In this document: one piece after another, positions 51,799 through 59,319 of the stretch
Numbering within the stretch: the first letter of the stretch is position 1
Layout of the letters: each line of letters opens with the position of its first letter
NCBI GenBank assembly: GCA_964627935.1
Contig: CAZVLB010000008.1
Coordinates: 124,001-188,000, forward strand
Reading direction: 5' to 3'
Origin: JAABVY01 sp964627935
Lineage (GTDB): Bacteria > Zixibacteria > MSB-5A5 > JAABVY01
Length of the DNA stretch: 64,000 bases
Made by a program: the position numbers and the translations under genes
Notes under the pieces: model-generated
The model's input: only the letters and a program-made list of their open reading frames with translations
Told to the model about the DNA's origin: nothing
Database searches by the model: none

Positions 51799-53046
51799 AT
51801 GGATATTGTTGATCTTAAAAACAAAACTATTTCGGAGCTGTTGAAAACAGCCGAGGAGCTCGATATTCCCGGGGTTTCGGGCTTAAGAAAGCAGGAACTT
51901 ATCTTTAAGATCCTGGAGGCCAATACCGAGAAGGATGGTCTCATATTTGCCGAGGGCGTACTGGAGATTCTGGACGAGGGCTACGGTTTCCTGCGTTCAC
52001 CGGACTATAATTATCTTCCCGGCCCGGATGATATCTATGTGTCTCCATCGCAGATCAAGCGCTTTGATCTGAAAACGGGCGACACTGTTTCCGGGCAGGT
52101 TCGTCCGCCCAAGGAGTCGGAAAGATATTTTGCGCTCCTGAAAATCGAGGCGGTCAATTTCGAGAATCCCGAAATCGCCAAACACAAAATTTTATTCGAT
52201 AACCTTACCCCGCTTTATCCCGAAAACAAACTCAAGCTCGAACACAAAAACAATGACTGGACGACCAGGATAATGGACCTGATGACCCCAATCGGCAAGG
52301 GCCAGCGTGGATTGATCGTATCCCCTCCCAAGGCCGGTAAGACTATTATCCTGCAGAAAATCGCCAATGCCATCACAACAAATCATCCCGAGGTCAAGCT
52401 GATCGTACTTTTGATCGATGAGCGTCCGGAGGAAGTTACCGAGATGGCCCGTTCGGTCAGGGGCGAAGTAATATCATCGACATTTGATGAACCGGCCGAG
52501 CGTCATGTGCAGGTAGCGGATATGGTCATCAACAAGTCCAAGCGACTGGTGGAACATGGTCAGGATGTTGTGATCCTGCTCGACTCGATCACCCGTCTGG
52601 CGCGCGCCCATAATGCGGTCGTACCGCATTCCGGCAAAATCCTTTCCGGTGGTGTCGATTCCAATGCGTTGCATAAGCCCAAGAGGTTCTTTGGAGCGGC
52701 CCGCAATATAGAAGAAGGCGGATCCTTGACGATTATCGGTACCGCCCTGGTGGAAACCGGTTCAAGAATGGACGAGGTTATTTTCGAGGAGTTCAAGGGC
52801 ACCGGCAATATGGAAATCGTGCTCGACCGCAGGCTTTCCGACCGCCGGATATTCCCGGCCATGGATATCAACCGTTCCGGCACCCGTAAGGAGGAGCTTC
52901 TGCTCAAGGAAGGCGAGTTGAACAAGGTCTGGATCCTGCGCAAGTTCCTGGCCGAGATGAATCCGGTCGAAGGTATGGAATTCCTGCTCGATCGAATCAG
53001 GAAGACCAAAACCAATAAAGCCTTCCTGGAATCCATGAAAGGTTGA
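51799..53046 (+). CDS. rho: Transcription termination factor Rho
   Basis: This 415-residue hexameric RNA helicase stops transcription. It has an N-terminal helical domain, an OB-fold with EGYGFLRSPDYNYLPGPDDIYV, and the ATPase domain with Walker A SPPKAGKTIILQKIA, Walker B VVILLDSITRLARAHN, and the GGVDSNALHKPKRFFGAARN loop. Length is that of E. coli Rho. ATG 51799 follows AAAGGA; longer frames to 51700 add unconserved residues. A terminator follows. Confidence 0.95.
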   Translation: MDIVDLKNKTISELLKTAEELDIPGVSGLRKQELIFKILEANTEKDGLIFAEGVLEILDEGYGFLRSPDYNYLPGPDDIYVSPSQIKRFDLKTGDTVSGQVRPPKESERYFALLKIEAVNFENPEIAKHKILFDNLTPLYPENKLKLEHKNNDWTTRIMDLMTPIGKGQRGLIVSPPKAGKTIILQKIANAITTNHPEVKLIVLLIDERPEEVTEMARSVRGEVISSTFDEPAERHVQVADMVINKSKRLVEHGQDVVILLDSITRLARAHNAVVPHSGKILSGGVDSNALHKPKRFFGAARNIEEGGSLTIIGTALVETGSRMDEVIFEEFKGTGNMEIVLDRRLSDRRIFPAMDINRSGTRKEELLLKEGELNKVWILRKFLAEMNPVEGMEFLLDRIRKTKTNKAFLESMKG

Positions 53047-53081
53047 TACCTCTTTTTTCGCGATAAATTCTATGATGCAGA

Positions 53082-53110
53082 CGGCGGGTTTTTTGATCCG
53101 CCGTTTTTTT
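53082..53110 (+). terminator. Rho-independent terminator of rho
   Basis: CGGCGG (53082-53087) pairs with CCGCCG (53098-53103), and seven T follow. The loop is T-rich. It closes the long operon that ends with rho. Confidence 0.85.
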
Positions 53111-53186
53111 GTGCCATTAAATCTGAACTCTTGTATCGATGAAAATGTTTGTCTTGTAAAGTCGATGAATTCCTGAAGGAGGATAG

Positions 53187-53804
53187 ATGAAACTTCTGGT
53201 TGTATATGGAAGCCCCGATGATCGCGGCAATTCCAACCGCCTGAGCACCTCGCTGGTTAAGGCCGCTTCTGACGAAGGCGCCAGGGTCGAGGAGATCAAT
53301 ATCAATGATTACAGGATCAGCAATGTCTGGAAGAATTACTTTGCCGATGCGCTGGCCAATAATTTTGAAAGGGCGGGCGATGATGATATGACCGAACTGA
53401 AGCAGAAGATGATCAATTCGGATATAGTCGTCCTGGTCTCCCCTGTATACTGGTATCAACTCTGCGGCGCATTGAAGACATTTGTCGATCGCTGGACAGA
53501 TTTGCTCAACCCGGATTTTACATCCGAACTGGCCGGCAAGGGATTGGCTTTGGTGACCACTCATTCCGGATTGAATGTAATGAATTCATCCAATTACCTG
53601 CAGCTGGCCATGCATGCCACGGCTGAATTTCTGGGTATGAAATGGATGGGCGGTGTGGAATCGAATACCAAGCTGCCGTTTAACGAAGGTCCGATTGATG
53701 CATATCAGGAAATCGCCGGCGAATTCGGCAAAAAACTGGCCCGCGGGGAAAACCTGATAGGTTTGAAAGAGCTCACGGAGCTGGATGTTATCAAACCGGC
53801 TTAA
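53187..53804 (+). CDS. NAD(P)H-dependent FMN reductase/flavodoxin-like
   Basis: This 205-residue protein has a flavodoxin-like fold: VVYGSPDDRGNSNRL binds the FMN phosphate, followed by SPVYWYQLCGALKTFVDRW and a THSG loop. Relatives reduce flavins, quinones or nitro compounds. The four-cysteine cluster of iron-sulfur flavoproteins is absent. The start has a clear GGAGGATAG. Confidence 0.82.
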   Translation: MKLLVVYGSPDDRGNSNRLSTSLVKAASDEGARVEEININDYRISNVWKNYFADALANNFERAGDDDMTELKQKMINSDIVVLVSPVYWYQLCGALKTFVDRWTDLLNPDFTSELAGKGLALVTTHSGLNVMNSSNYLQLAMHATAEFLGMKWMGGVESNTKLPFNEGPIDAYQEIAGEFGKKLARGENLIGLKELTELDVIKPA

Positions 53805-54709
53805 GCTTTTCGGTCGCGTGTAATTGTGATTATCAGGAATGCGACCAGAACCAGTATTCCGCCCGCAATATCGGTCAGGAAGACAGGCTGGCTCAAGATT
53901 AACGCACCCATTATGATTGCACTCAATGGTTCGGACAGTACCAGAACTCCGGCGCGATGCGGCTCGACAGTACGCATGCCATGATTAAACAGCAGATAAG
54001 CGAGGATAGTGGGGAAGAGCGTGAAGCCAATCAGCAAAAGCCAGGCTTCGAGCGGCAGATTAATATTAAGTGATGAAACCTCGGGATAGGGCAGCAGATG
54101 ATTAATTATCGGCCAGAGGATAATCAGCCAGACCAAGCCGAATAGAAATGACCAGAATGTTACCACCAGCGTTTTATACTTCTGGGTGAATTTGCGCATG
54201 AAAAGGATATATATCGAATAACACAGGCCGGATCCCAGTGCGAACATGTGCCCGATCGAAAAGCTCTCCCAGCTCATGCTCCAGATTTGGAAAATCACCG
54301 CTACTCCCGACAGGGCCAGAAATGTGGCCAGTATACCGGCAAGGCCGATATCTCTTTTCAGAATCAGACGCGACAAAATCAGGGTAAATATCGGTTGTGT
54401 GTATAAAAGTAAGACTGCCACGCTGACCGAGGTTAAAACAGCCGCTGACATATATAGACCAAAGAAAAGAGCGATCCCTACCAGCCCGAACCATATAAAA
54501 TGCAGCAGGTCATGTGTATTGATCCGCGGTGATATGTCTTTATTGATTGAAAAATAGGCCAGGAAGATAATTGAACTTGCCAGCAGCCTGAAGATAATCT
54601 GTTCCACTGTAGAGACATCGTGGCCGGCCAGCAGGGTGGCAAAAATTGGAATCGTTCCATAGAGTGCTCCGGCAATTATGATCAGAAGATACCCTTGCAG
54701 TTTGTTCAT
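53801..54709 (-). CDS. EamA/DMT-family transporter
   Basis: This 302-residue inner-membrane protein has ten hydrophobic helices in two EamA repeats (each ending in a Pro/Ala/Ser-rich loop, e.g. PIFTLILSRLILKRDIG and LSEPLSAIIMGALILSQPV). DMT transporters export amino acids or metabolites. The start overlaps the methyltransferase stop by four bases. Its 3' end overlaps the flavin-reductase stop region. Confidence 0.87.
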   Translation of the reverse strand: MNKLQGYLLIIIAGALYGTIPIFATLLAGHDVSTVEQIIFRLLASSIIFLAYFSINKDISPRINTHDLLHFIWFGLVGIALFFGLYMSAAVLTSVSVAVLLLYTQPIFTLILSRLILKRDIGLAGILATFLALSGVAVIFQIWSMSWESFSIGHMFALGSGLCYSIYILFMRKFTQKYKTLVVTFWSFLFGLVWLIILWPIINHLLPYPEVSSLNINLPLEAWLLLIGFTLFPTILAYLLFNHGMRTVEPHRAGVLVLSEPLSAIIMGALILSQPVFLTDIAGGILVLVAFLIITITRDRKA

Positions 54710-55308
54710 GATTCCCGCTTCCGGGCGCAGAACCAGAAATGAGTTTCATTGCCTGTTTCGATTTCGCGTTCGAAAATGATATCAAAATCGAGTTTGAGCA
54801 GGTCGCGATAGCGTGAGGGCGCATAATAGCTCCAGTACATATCCGTGCCATAGAAATCCTCTATACCCTCCCAGTCATCGGTGCCGGTGCTGAAAAGAAG
54901 AATGCCACCCGGTTTGAGGATGCGATTGAATTCGAGGATAATATGGTCATGCTTTTCACGGGGCAGGTGAAACATGGCGTAGGCACAAACTACACCATCA
55001 AAAGAGCTATCCTCGAATGTTAGTTTGCTAATATCCATCTGTAAGAATTTGCCTTGCGGTACATTGCCGCGAGCCAGGGAGAGCATCTTATCGGATATAT
55101 CGATTCCGATTAGTTTATGGCCAAGATCGGCAAGATATTTGGCAAATGGTATACCGGTTCCGCATCCGGCATCGAGAACTCTGGAACCGGGCTTAAGATG
55201 TTCGGCGAATTCTCGAATCTCCGAATCATTGACAAACCGCCCTCTGTCCTTGAGGTATCTCAGGGCAATTTTATTATATCCCTGTATGACAATCTTTTTG
55301 AAGCTCAT
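54706..55308 (-). CDS. SAM-dependent methyltransferase, class I
   Basis: This 200-residue protein has a motif I VLDAGCGTGIPFAKYLADLG, an acidic GIDISDKML, DGVVCAYAMFHLP and LKPGGILLFSTG. It is a UbiE-like enzyme without known substrate. It overlaps the EamA gene by four bases, so both form one operon; the pair may modify and export one compound. Confidence 0.83.
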   Translation of the reverse strand: MSFKKIVIQGYNKIALRYLKDRGRFVNDSEIREFAEHLKPGSRVLDAGCGTGIPFAKYLADLGHKLIGIDISDKMLSLARGNVPQGKFLQMDISKLTFEDSSFDGVVCAYAMFHLPREKHDHIILEFNRILKPGGILLFSTGTDDWEGIEDFYGTDMYWSYYAPSRYRDLLKLDFDIIFEREIETGNETHFWFCARKRES

Positions 55309-55331
55309 AGTTTATAAGAATACAAATTTAG

Positions 55332-55361
55332 TTTACACAATCTATAGTTTTAGCTTATTAT
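55332..55361 (+). promoter_or_regulatory. Candidate promoter for phzF-like gene
   Basis: TTTACA (55332-55337), 18 bases, TATTAT (55356-55361), 35 bases before the PhzF-like ATG. Each hexamer matches the consensus at five of six positions. Confidence 0.5.
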
Positions 55362-55395
55362 AAAAAAGACAATTTTGTGTGTGAAAGGATATTTT

Positions 55396-56259
55396 ATGAG
55401 ATTTTATATACTTGATGTATTCGCCGAGGAGAAATTTGCCGGCAATCAGCTGGCGGTTTTTCGCGACTGCGCTCATCTGAGCGGCGAGCAGATGCAGAAG
55501 ATTGCGCTGGAAATGCACTTTTCCGAGACCACATTTGTAATTTCCGAAGAGCCGAAAGATGGCGGCTATGATGTGCGCATATTTACCCCGGGCGGTGAGT
55601 TGCCGTTCGCGGGGCATCCAACATTGGGAACAGCATACTTGATTGCCAAAGAGATAATTGGAAGTGAGGTTGAAAAGGTTAGCCTGAACCTGAAAGTCGG
55701 GCGGATTCCCGTGACATTCGAGAATGATCTGCTGTGGATGAAACAGATACAGCCGCACTTTGGCGATAGGCTGACAATAAAACAGATATCCGGGGTGCTG
55801 GGCCTTGACAATAACGATTTTGATGATCGTTTTCCGATCGAGGAAGTTTCCACGGGCGTTTATTTCCTGATCGTATCCCTGAAAAATATGGATGCGGTTA
55901 AACGGGCGCGGATAAATATTGATCTGTTTCATCAATTGAGCAAGAACCTGACTGCCCGTGATGTGCTCATATTTTCTCCTGAAACATATGATGAAAAGCA
56001 TGAACTGAATGTGCGCATGTTTGCTCCCGACCTCGGTGTGCCCGAGGATCCGGCTACGGGCAGCGCCAATGGTTGTCTTGCGGCTTACCTGGTAGAGCAT
56101 GAGTATTTTGGAAGCAAGAGCATAGATATTAAGGTGGAGCAGGGATATGAAATCCGGCGTCCCTCACTTCTGTACCTCCGATCGGAAAAGTCGGGCGATA
56201 AGATCGATGTAAATGTGGGTGGTAAGGTTGTTATGGTTGCCAGGGGCGAATTTGTTTAG
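55396..56259 (+). CDS. PhzF-family isomerase/epimerase
   Basis: This 287-residue protein has the PhzF pseudo-symmetric fold: ILDVFAEEKFAGNQLAVF, the catalytic-glutamate strand HFSETTFV, GELPFAGHPTLGTA and the second-domain motif DPATGSANG. PhzF isomerises dihydrohydroxyanthranilate in phenazine synthesis; most homologues have unknown substrates. No phenazine genes are here. ATG 55396 follows AAAGGA by about eight bases. Confidence 0.9.
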   Translation: MRFYILDVFAEEKFAGNQLAVFRDCAHLSGEQMQKIALEMHFSETTFVISEEPKDGGYDVRIFTPGGELPFAGHPTLGTAYLIAKEIIGSEVEKVSLNLKVGRIPVTFENDLLWMKQIQPHFGDRLTIKQISGVLGLDNNDFDDRFPIEEVSTGVYFLIVSLKNMDAVKRARINIDLFHQLSKNLTARDVLIFSPETYDEKHELNVRMFAPDLGVPEDPATGSANGCLAAYLVEHEYFGSKSIDIKVEQGYEIRRPSLLYLRSEKSGDKIDVNVGGKVVMVARGEFV

Positions 56260-56316
56260 TATTTTTAGAACGGCAACTGATAATTTGAGAGCTAAAGCAG
56301 AGAAAGGGGAGTATTT

Positions 56317-56793
56317 ATGGCTGACAAGCCCAAATATGACTGGTCCCAATTTCTGGTTAAAATAAATATTAAAGCCGCGCCATCAAAAGTCTACAAGGCG
56401 TGGACCAATCCGAAAATGCTGAATAAATGGTTCACCTACGATTGTGAACTGAGTCTCAGGAAAAATGGTATCTTCGCAATGACCGATATCTACGGCAACC
56501 GCTGGGAGATGAAGGTTTTGAGTTTCAGGAAGGACCGCCTGTTCCGTTTCACCTTCGGCAACCTGGGAGAAGAAGTCGAAGTTAAGCTGGGCAAAAAGGG
56601 CCGCACCACCATAGTTGAACTGCGTCAGTACAACATGAAAACAACTCCGCGATTCAAATGGGATATGCATATGGGCTGCCGTTGCGGATGGACATTCTTC
56701 CTGGCCAATTTAAAGGCCTTTCTTGAGCATGGTATCGATTTGCGCAGCCATGAGCGCGAGATGGGTTACAACAGTCATTTTGTCAACAGCTGA
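56317..56793 (+). CDS. AHSA1/SRPBCC-family protein
   Basis: This 158-residue protein has the SRPBCC (START-like) fold of the AHSA1 type: IKAAPSKVYKAWTNPKMLNKWF, then RWEMKVLSFRKDRLFRFTF, ending with GWTFFLANLKAFLEHGIDLR. Relatives bind hydrophobic ligands or assist Hsp90. Strong AAGGGGAG precedes the ATG. It is followed by the CpeT-like gene with 14 bases between. Confidence 0.85.
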   Translation: MADKPKYDWSQFLVKINIKAAPSKVYKAWTNPKMLNKWFTYDCELSLRKNGIFAMTDIYGNRWEMKVLSFRKDRLFRFTFGNLGEEVEVKLGKKGRTTIVELRQYNMKTTPRFKWDMHMGCRCGWTFFLANLKAFLEHGIDLRSHEREMGYNSHFVNS

Positions 56794-56807
56794 GAATTGA
56801 GGTTATA

Positions 56808-57461
56808 ATGAGTAAAGTTTTGATGATACTGCTTGTGCCGGTTTTTGCCGTGATTTTTGCCTGCGGGGAGGCGGATGAATCGGCGCAGCAGGGTTCCAAA
56901 CCGTCACAGGATGATCTGGCTATCCTGGTGGACTGGATGAGCGGCTATTTTACCCGCGCGGACCAGGCCAGAGAGGACAGCGCCTATTTTAATATCGCAT
57001 TGCATATGAAACCGATCTGGAGAGAACGATCCGATGCGCACTGGCTCTATGTCGAACAGGCGGTTGCTGAGAATGCCGACAGCCCTTACCGTCAAAGAGT
57101 ATATCGTGTCAGCCGTTTGTCCGATTTGACATTCGAAAGCGCAGTCTATACCATGGAAGATCCACAACGATTTGCAGGGGCCTGGAAGGATTCCATGCCA
57201 TTGCAACAACTCCGCCCGGATTCATTGACTTTGCGCGAGGGCTGTTCGATCATATTGAGAGAAGTCGAAGGCAGATTCATCGGAAGTACAGTTGGCAAAG
57301 AATGTTCATCTGATCTCAGGGGAGCATCATATGCTACCTCGGAAGTTGTAATTACTGAGGACAAGCTGATAAGCTGGGATCGTGGCTTCGATGAAAGCGG
57401 GAAGCAGGTCTGGGGTGCCGAGCAGGGCGGCTATGTATTCAGGAAAATTAAAGACTATTGA
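56808..57461 (+). CDS. CpeT/CpcT-like lipoprotein
   Basis: This 217-residue protein has a lipobox-type signal (IFACG) and a domain matching CpcT/CpeT chromophore lyases: LVDWMSGYFTRADQAR, then DAHWLYVEQAV, SPYRQRVYRV, and a C-terminal region ending in AEQGGYVFRK. In cyanobacteria these lyases attach bilin to phycobiliproteins. Here the lipid anchor and the absence of phycobiliprotein genes argue for another, perhaps hydrophobic-ligand-binding, role. GAGG precedes the start. Confidence 0.8.
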   Translation: MSKVLMILLVPVFAVIFACGEADESAQQGSKPSQDDLAILVDWMSGYFTRADQAREDSAYFNIALHMKPIWRERSDAHWLYVEQAVAENADSPYRQRVYRVSRLSDLTFESAVYTMEDPQRFAGAWKDSMPLQQLRPDSLTLREGCSIILREVEGRFIGSTVGKECSSDLRGASYATSEVVITEDKLISWDRGFDESGKQVWGAEQGGYVFRKIKDY

Positions 57462-57466
57462 TTGGC

Positions 57467-57961
57467 ATGCGAATTATGTTCAGAATTGCGTTGACTTTAC
57501 TAATAGTAGCTTTGCCGGTCGTTTCATTGGTAGCCGCTGACAATGACCGCCCGGATCATAGGCAGATTCTGTCTGCACAACTTATGGAATTCCAGAAACA
57601 TGTTAAAAGCATAGAGGCCAACACCCGCGGACGATTACCTGTGATGATTACCGATCAGGTTCTGGACAGCATCAAAACCACATTGAAGATCGCGGATTCG
57701 ATCTGGAACAGCATAGAGCTTGACAGTCTTACCCCGCAGGATCTGGGCCTGAGTGAATATGATCTCGGTATGGTCAAATATAGATATGAACTTGAAATCG
57801 AGGCAATCGATACCCTGAAGTCGGCCATTAAGGCGGATAACCGCCAGAAGATTATCTATGCCGCCAATCAGCTGAAATGTGAGCTGAATCGCATATTCGA
57901 TATACTTGAAGGGAAAGAACAAAAGGGGCTGATACAGGAGCCTCGGCCGCAGATTGAATAG
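57467..57961 (+). CDS. Secreted helical protein, unknown
   Basis: This 164-residue protein has a signal peptide (SLVAADN) and a helical, charged body (IKTTLKIADSIWNS, YELEIEAIDTLKSAIKA). It starts six bases after the CpeT-like stop; the ATG at 57467 or 57476 could serve. A linked envelope role is plausible, but the family is unknown. Confidence 0.6.
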   Translation: MRIMFRIALTLLIVALPVVSLVAADNDRPDHRQILSAQLMEFQKHVKSIEANTRGRLPVMITDQVLDSIKTTLKIADSIWNSIELDSLTPQDLGLSEYDLGMVKYRYELEIEAIDTLKSAIKADNRQKIIYAANQLKCELNRIFDILEGKEQKGLIQEPRPQIE

Positions 57962-57964
57962 ATC

Positions 57965-58687
57965 TTATTGCTGGACCTTTTTGAAGGCCTGATAGAAACT
58001 GATTGATTCCAGTTCGGGACGGACCTCTGAGGTTATTGTGCGCAGGTTAAATCCGACAATGACTGTATCTTCGCGAACAAATTCTTTCAGCCGAGCCATC
58101 CATGCCGCCACAGCATCGGTACATGTCTGATCCAGTTTTTCCTCTGAGCCTTTGATCAGGGTTACATTACCGTTATGATCGACCGAGAATAGTTTCAATG
58201 CCAGATGCTGTTCCATCAATTCGTTTTTGGCCTTGCGCAGAAGTTCCGCCAGCCTGAAACGCGAGATCGTCTCGGAAAAATGTTCGCCGACCAGGTTAAT
58301 TGCCTTAAGTAGCGCCTCAGCTGAGTTTGGTGTGAATGACGCAGAGGGATGCTGGCCCGGTATGCCCTTGTGCTGTTCAAGTGATACTGCTATGGATTTG
58401 AGCACCAGGTTCAGCGTGGCCACATTTAGATCGGATTTGGCCAGCACCAGGAAAGCATAGTAGCGAATAACCTTGATAATCGCCCAGCCCTGGCTCATCT
58501 TGATACGCATGGTCGAATCCTGCCCGGTCAGGTCCAATAGGTCCTGGAATTTGCGGTTGAGATTTTCCGCAAACTCCTCAGTAAAGCTGGCCGGCATGAG
58601 AGTCCTGGATTTGCCGCTGCGACGGTCGAAGATCATAACTCCGGCCACGCCAACCACACCGCGTATTTGATTTAAATAGTTTTCCAT
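57965..58687 (-). CDS. Roadblock/LC7-like protein 2
   Basis: This 240-residue protein begins with a roadblock/LC7-like domain: LNQIRGVVGVAGVMIFDRRSG, then a strand WAIIKVIRYYAFLVLA and helix LNLVLKSIAVSLEQ. The C-terminal 120 residues are helical with a short conserved-looking beta segment. Roadblock domains regulate small GTPases, as MglB does for MglA. No GTPase is encoded nearby. It starts two bases after the first roadblock gene's stop, so they are co-transcribed. Confidence 0.65.
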   Translation of the reverse strand: MENYLNQIRGVVGVAGVMIFDRRSGKSRTLMPASFTEEFAENLNRKFQDLLDLTGQDSTMRIKMSQGWAIIKVIRYYAFLVLAKSDLNVATLNLVLKSIAVSLEQHKGIPGQHPSASFTPNSAEALLKAINLVGEHFSETISRFRLAELLRKAKNELMEQHLALKLFSVDHNGNVTLIKGSEEKLDQTCTDAVAAWMARLKEFVREDTVIVGFNLRTITSEVRPELESISFYQAFKKVQQ

Positions 58688-58689
58688 AA

Positions 58690-59298
58690 TCAGGCAGCTT
58701 TCAAAAACTCCACAATCTGTCTGGCAGTCTCCTTGGGTGACGCATCATCCAGAAGGCTGATAATCAGGTAATTCTTCATATAGCGGAAGATCATGATGCG
58801 ATCTTCATCCAGCACCAGATAGGCCTCTTCCATACCGCCCCATTTGGTGGTCTGATCCAGAAACTCGACCACCTCGAACAGGCGCTCGAATAGCTGAACC
58901 TTCTCAATCTCGATTTCCTCATCCCGAAACGGCGTCATCAGACCATCGGGAGTAAGTAAAAATGCACTACCGACACCCTCGATATTTATAACCTGAGAGA
59001 AATCGATTTCCTTTTTATTGGACTGGCTGTAGTTCAGGATCAAATCGCGATTGGACTCGACAATCTTCTCGACCTCGCCATGTTGCCGGTTGATGTAGTT
59101 ATTGACTACCTGGTGTTCCTGCTCACTTTCCAGCGGGCTGTCCCATTCTTTCTGGATTTTGTGTATAATAACCCCGTCAAGGACAACGGAGGTGGTGATC
59201 CTGGGATGCGGTGTCCAGGCAAATTCGGTTTGAATCTGGATGATATAGTCCTGCCCGGAGACTTTGGAAAGCCTTCCGGGCGGCTGATATCTGCTCAT
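58690..59298 (-). CDS. Roadblock/LC7-like protein 1
   Basis: This 202-residue protein has an N-terminal beta-rich region (IIQIQTEFAWTPHPRITTSVV), a helix with NNYINRQHGEVEKIV, and a C-terminal roadblock-like domain: INIEGVGSAFLLTPDGLM, then AYLVLDEDRIMIFRYMKN. It follows nrdJ by 21 bases on the same strand. The two roadblock-like proteins may form a heterodimer, which is inferred from adjacency. Confidence 0.62.
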   Translation of the reverse strand: MSRYQPPGRLSKVSGQDYIIQIQTEFAWTPHPRITTSVVLDGVIIHKIQKEWDSPLESEQEHQVVNNYINRQHGEVEKIVESNRDLILNYSQSNKKEIDFSQVINIEGVGSAFLLTPDGLMTPFRDEEIEIEKVQLFERLFEVVEFLDQTTKWGGMEEAYLVLDEDRIMIFRYMKNYLIISLLDDASPKETARQIVEFLKAA

Positions 59299-59319
59299 AT
59301 TAATCCGCTGACGATATTA

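Noticed and set aside
57965..59298. A complete MglA/MglB-type polarity module
   Set aside because: No small GTPase is encoded in the window, so only the roadblock side can be supported.
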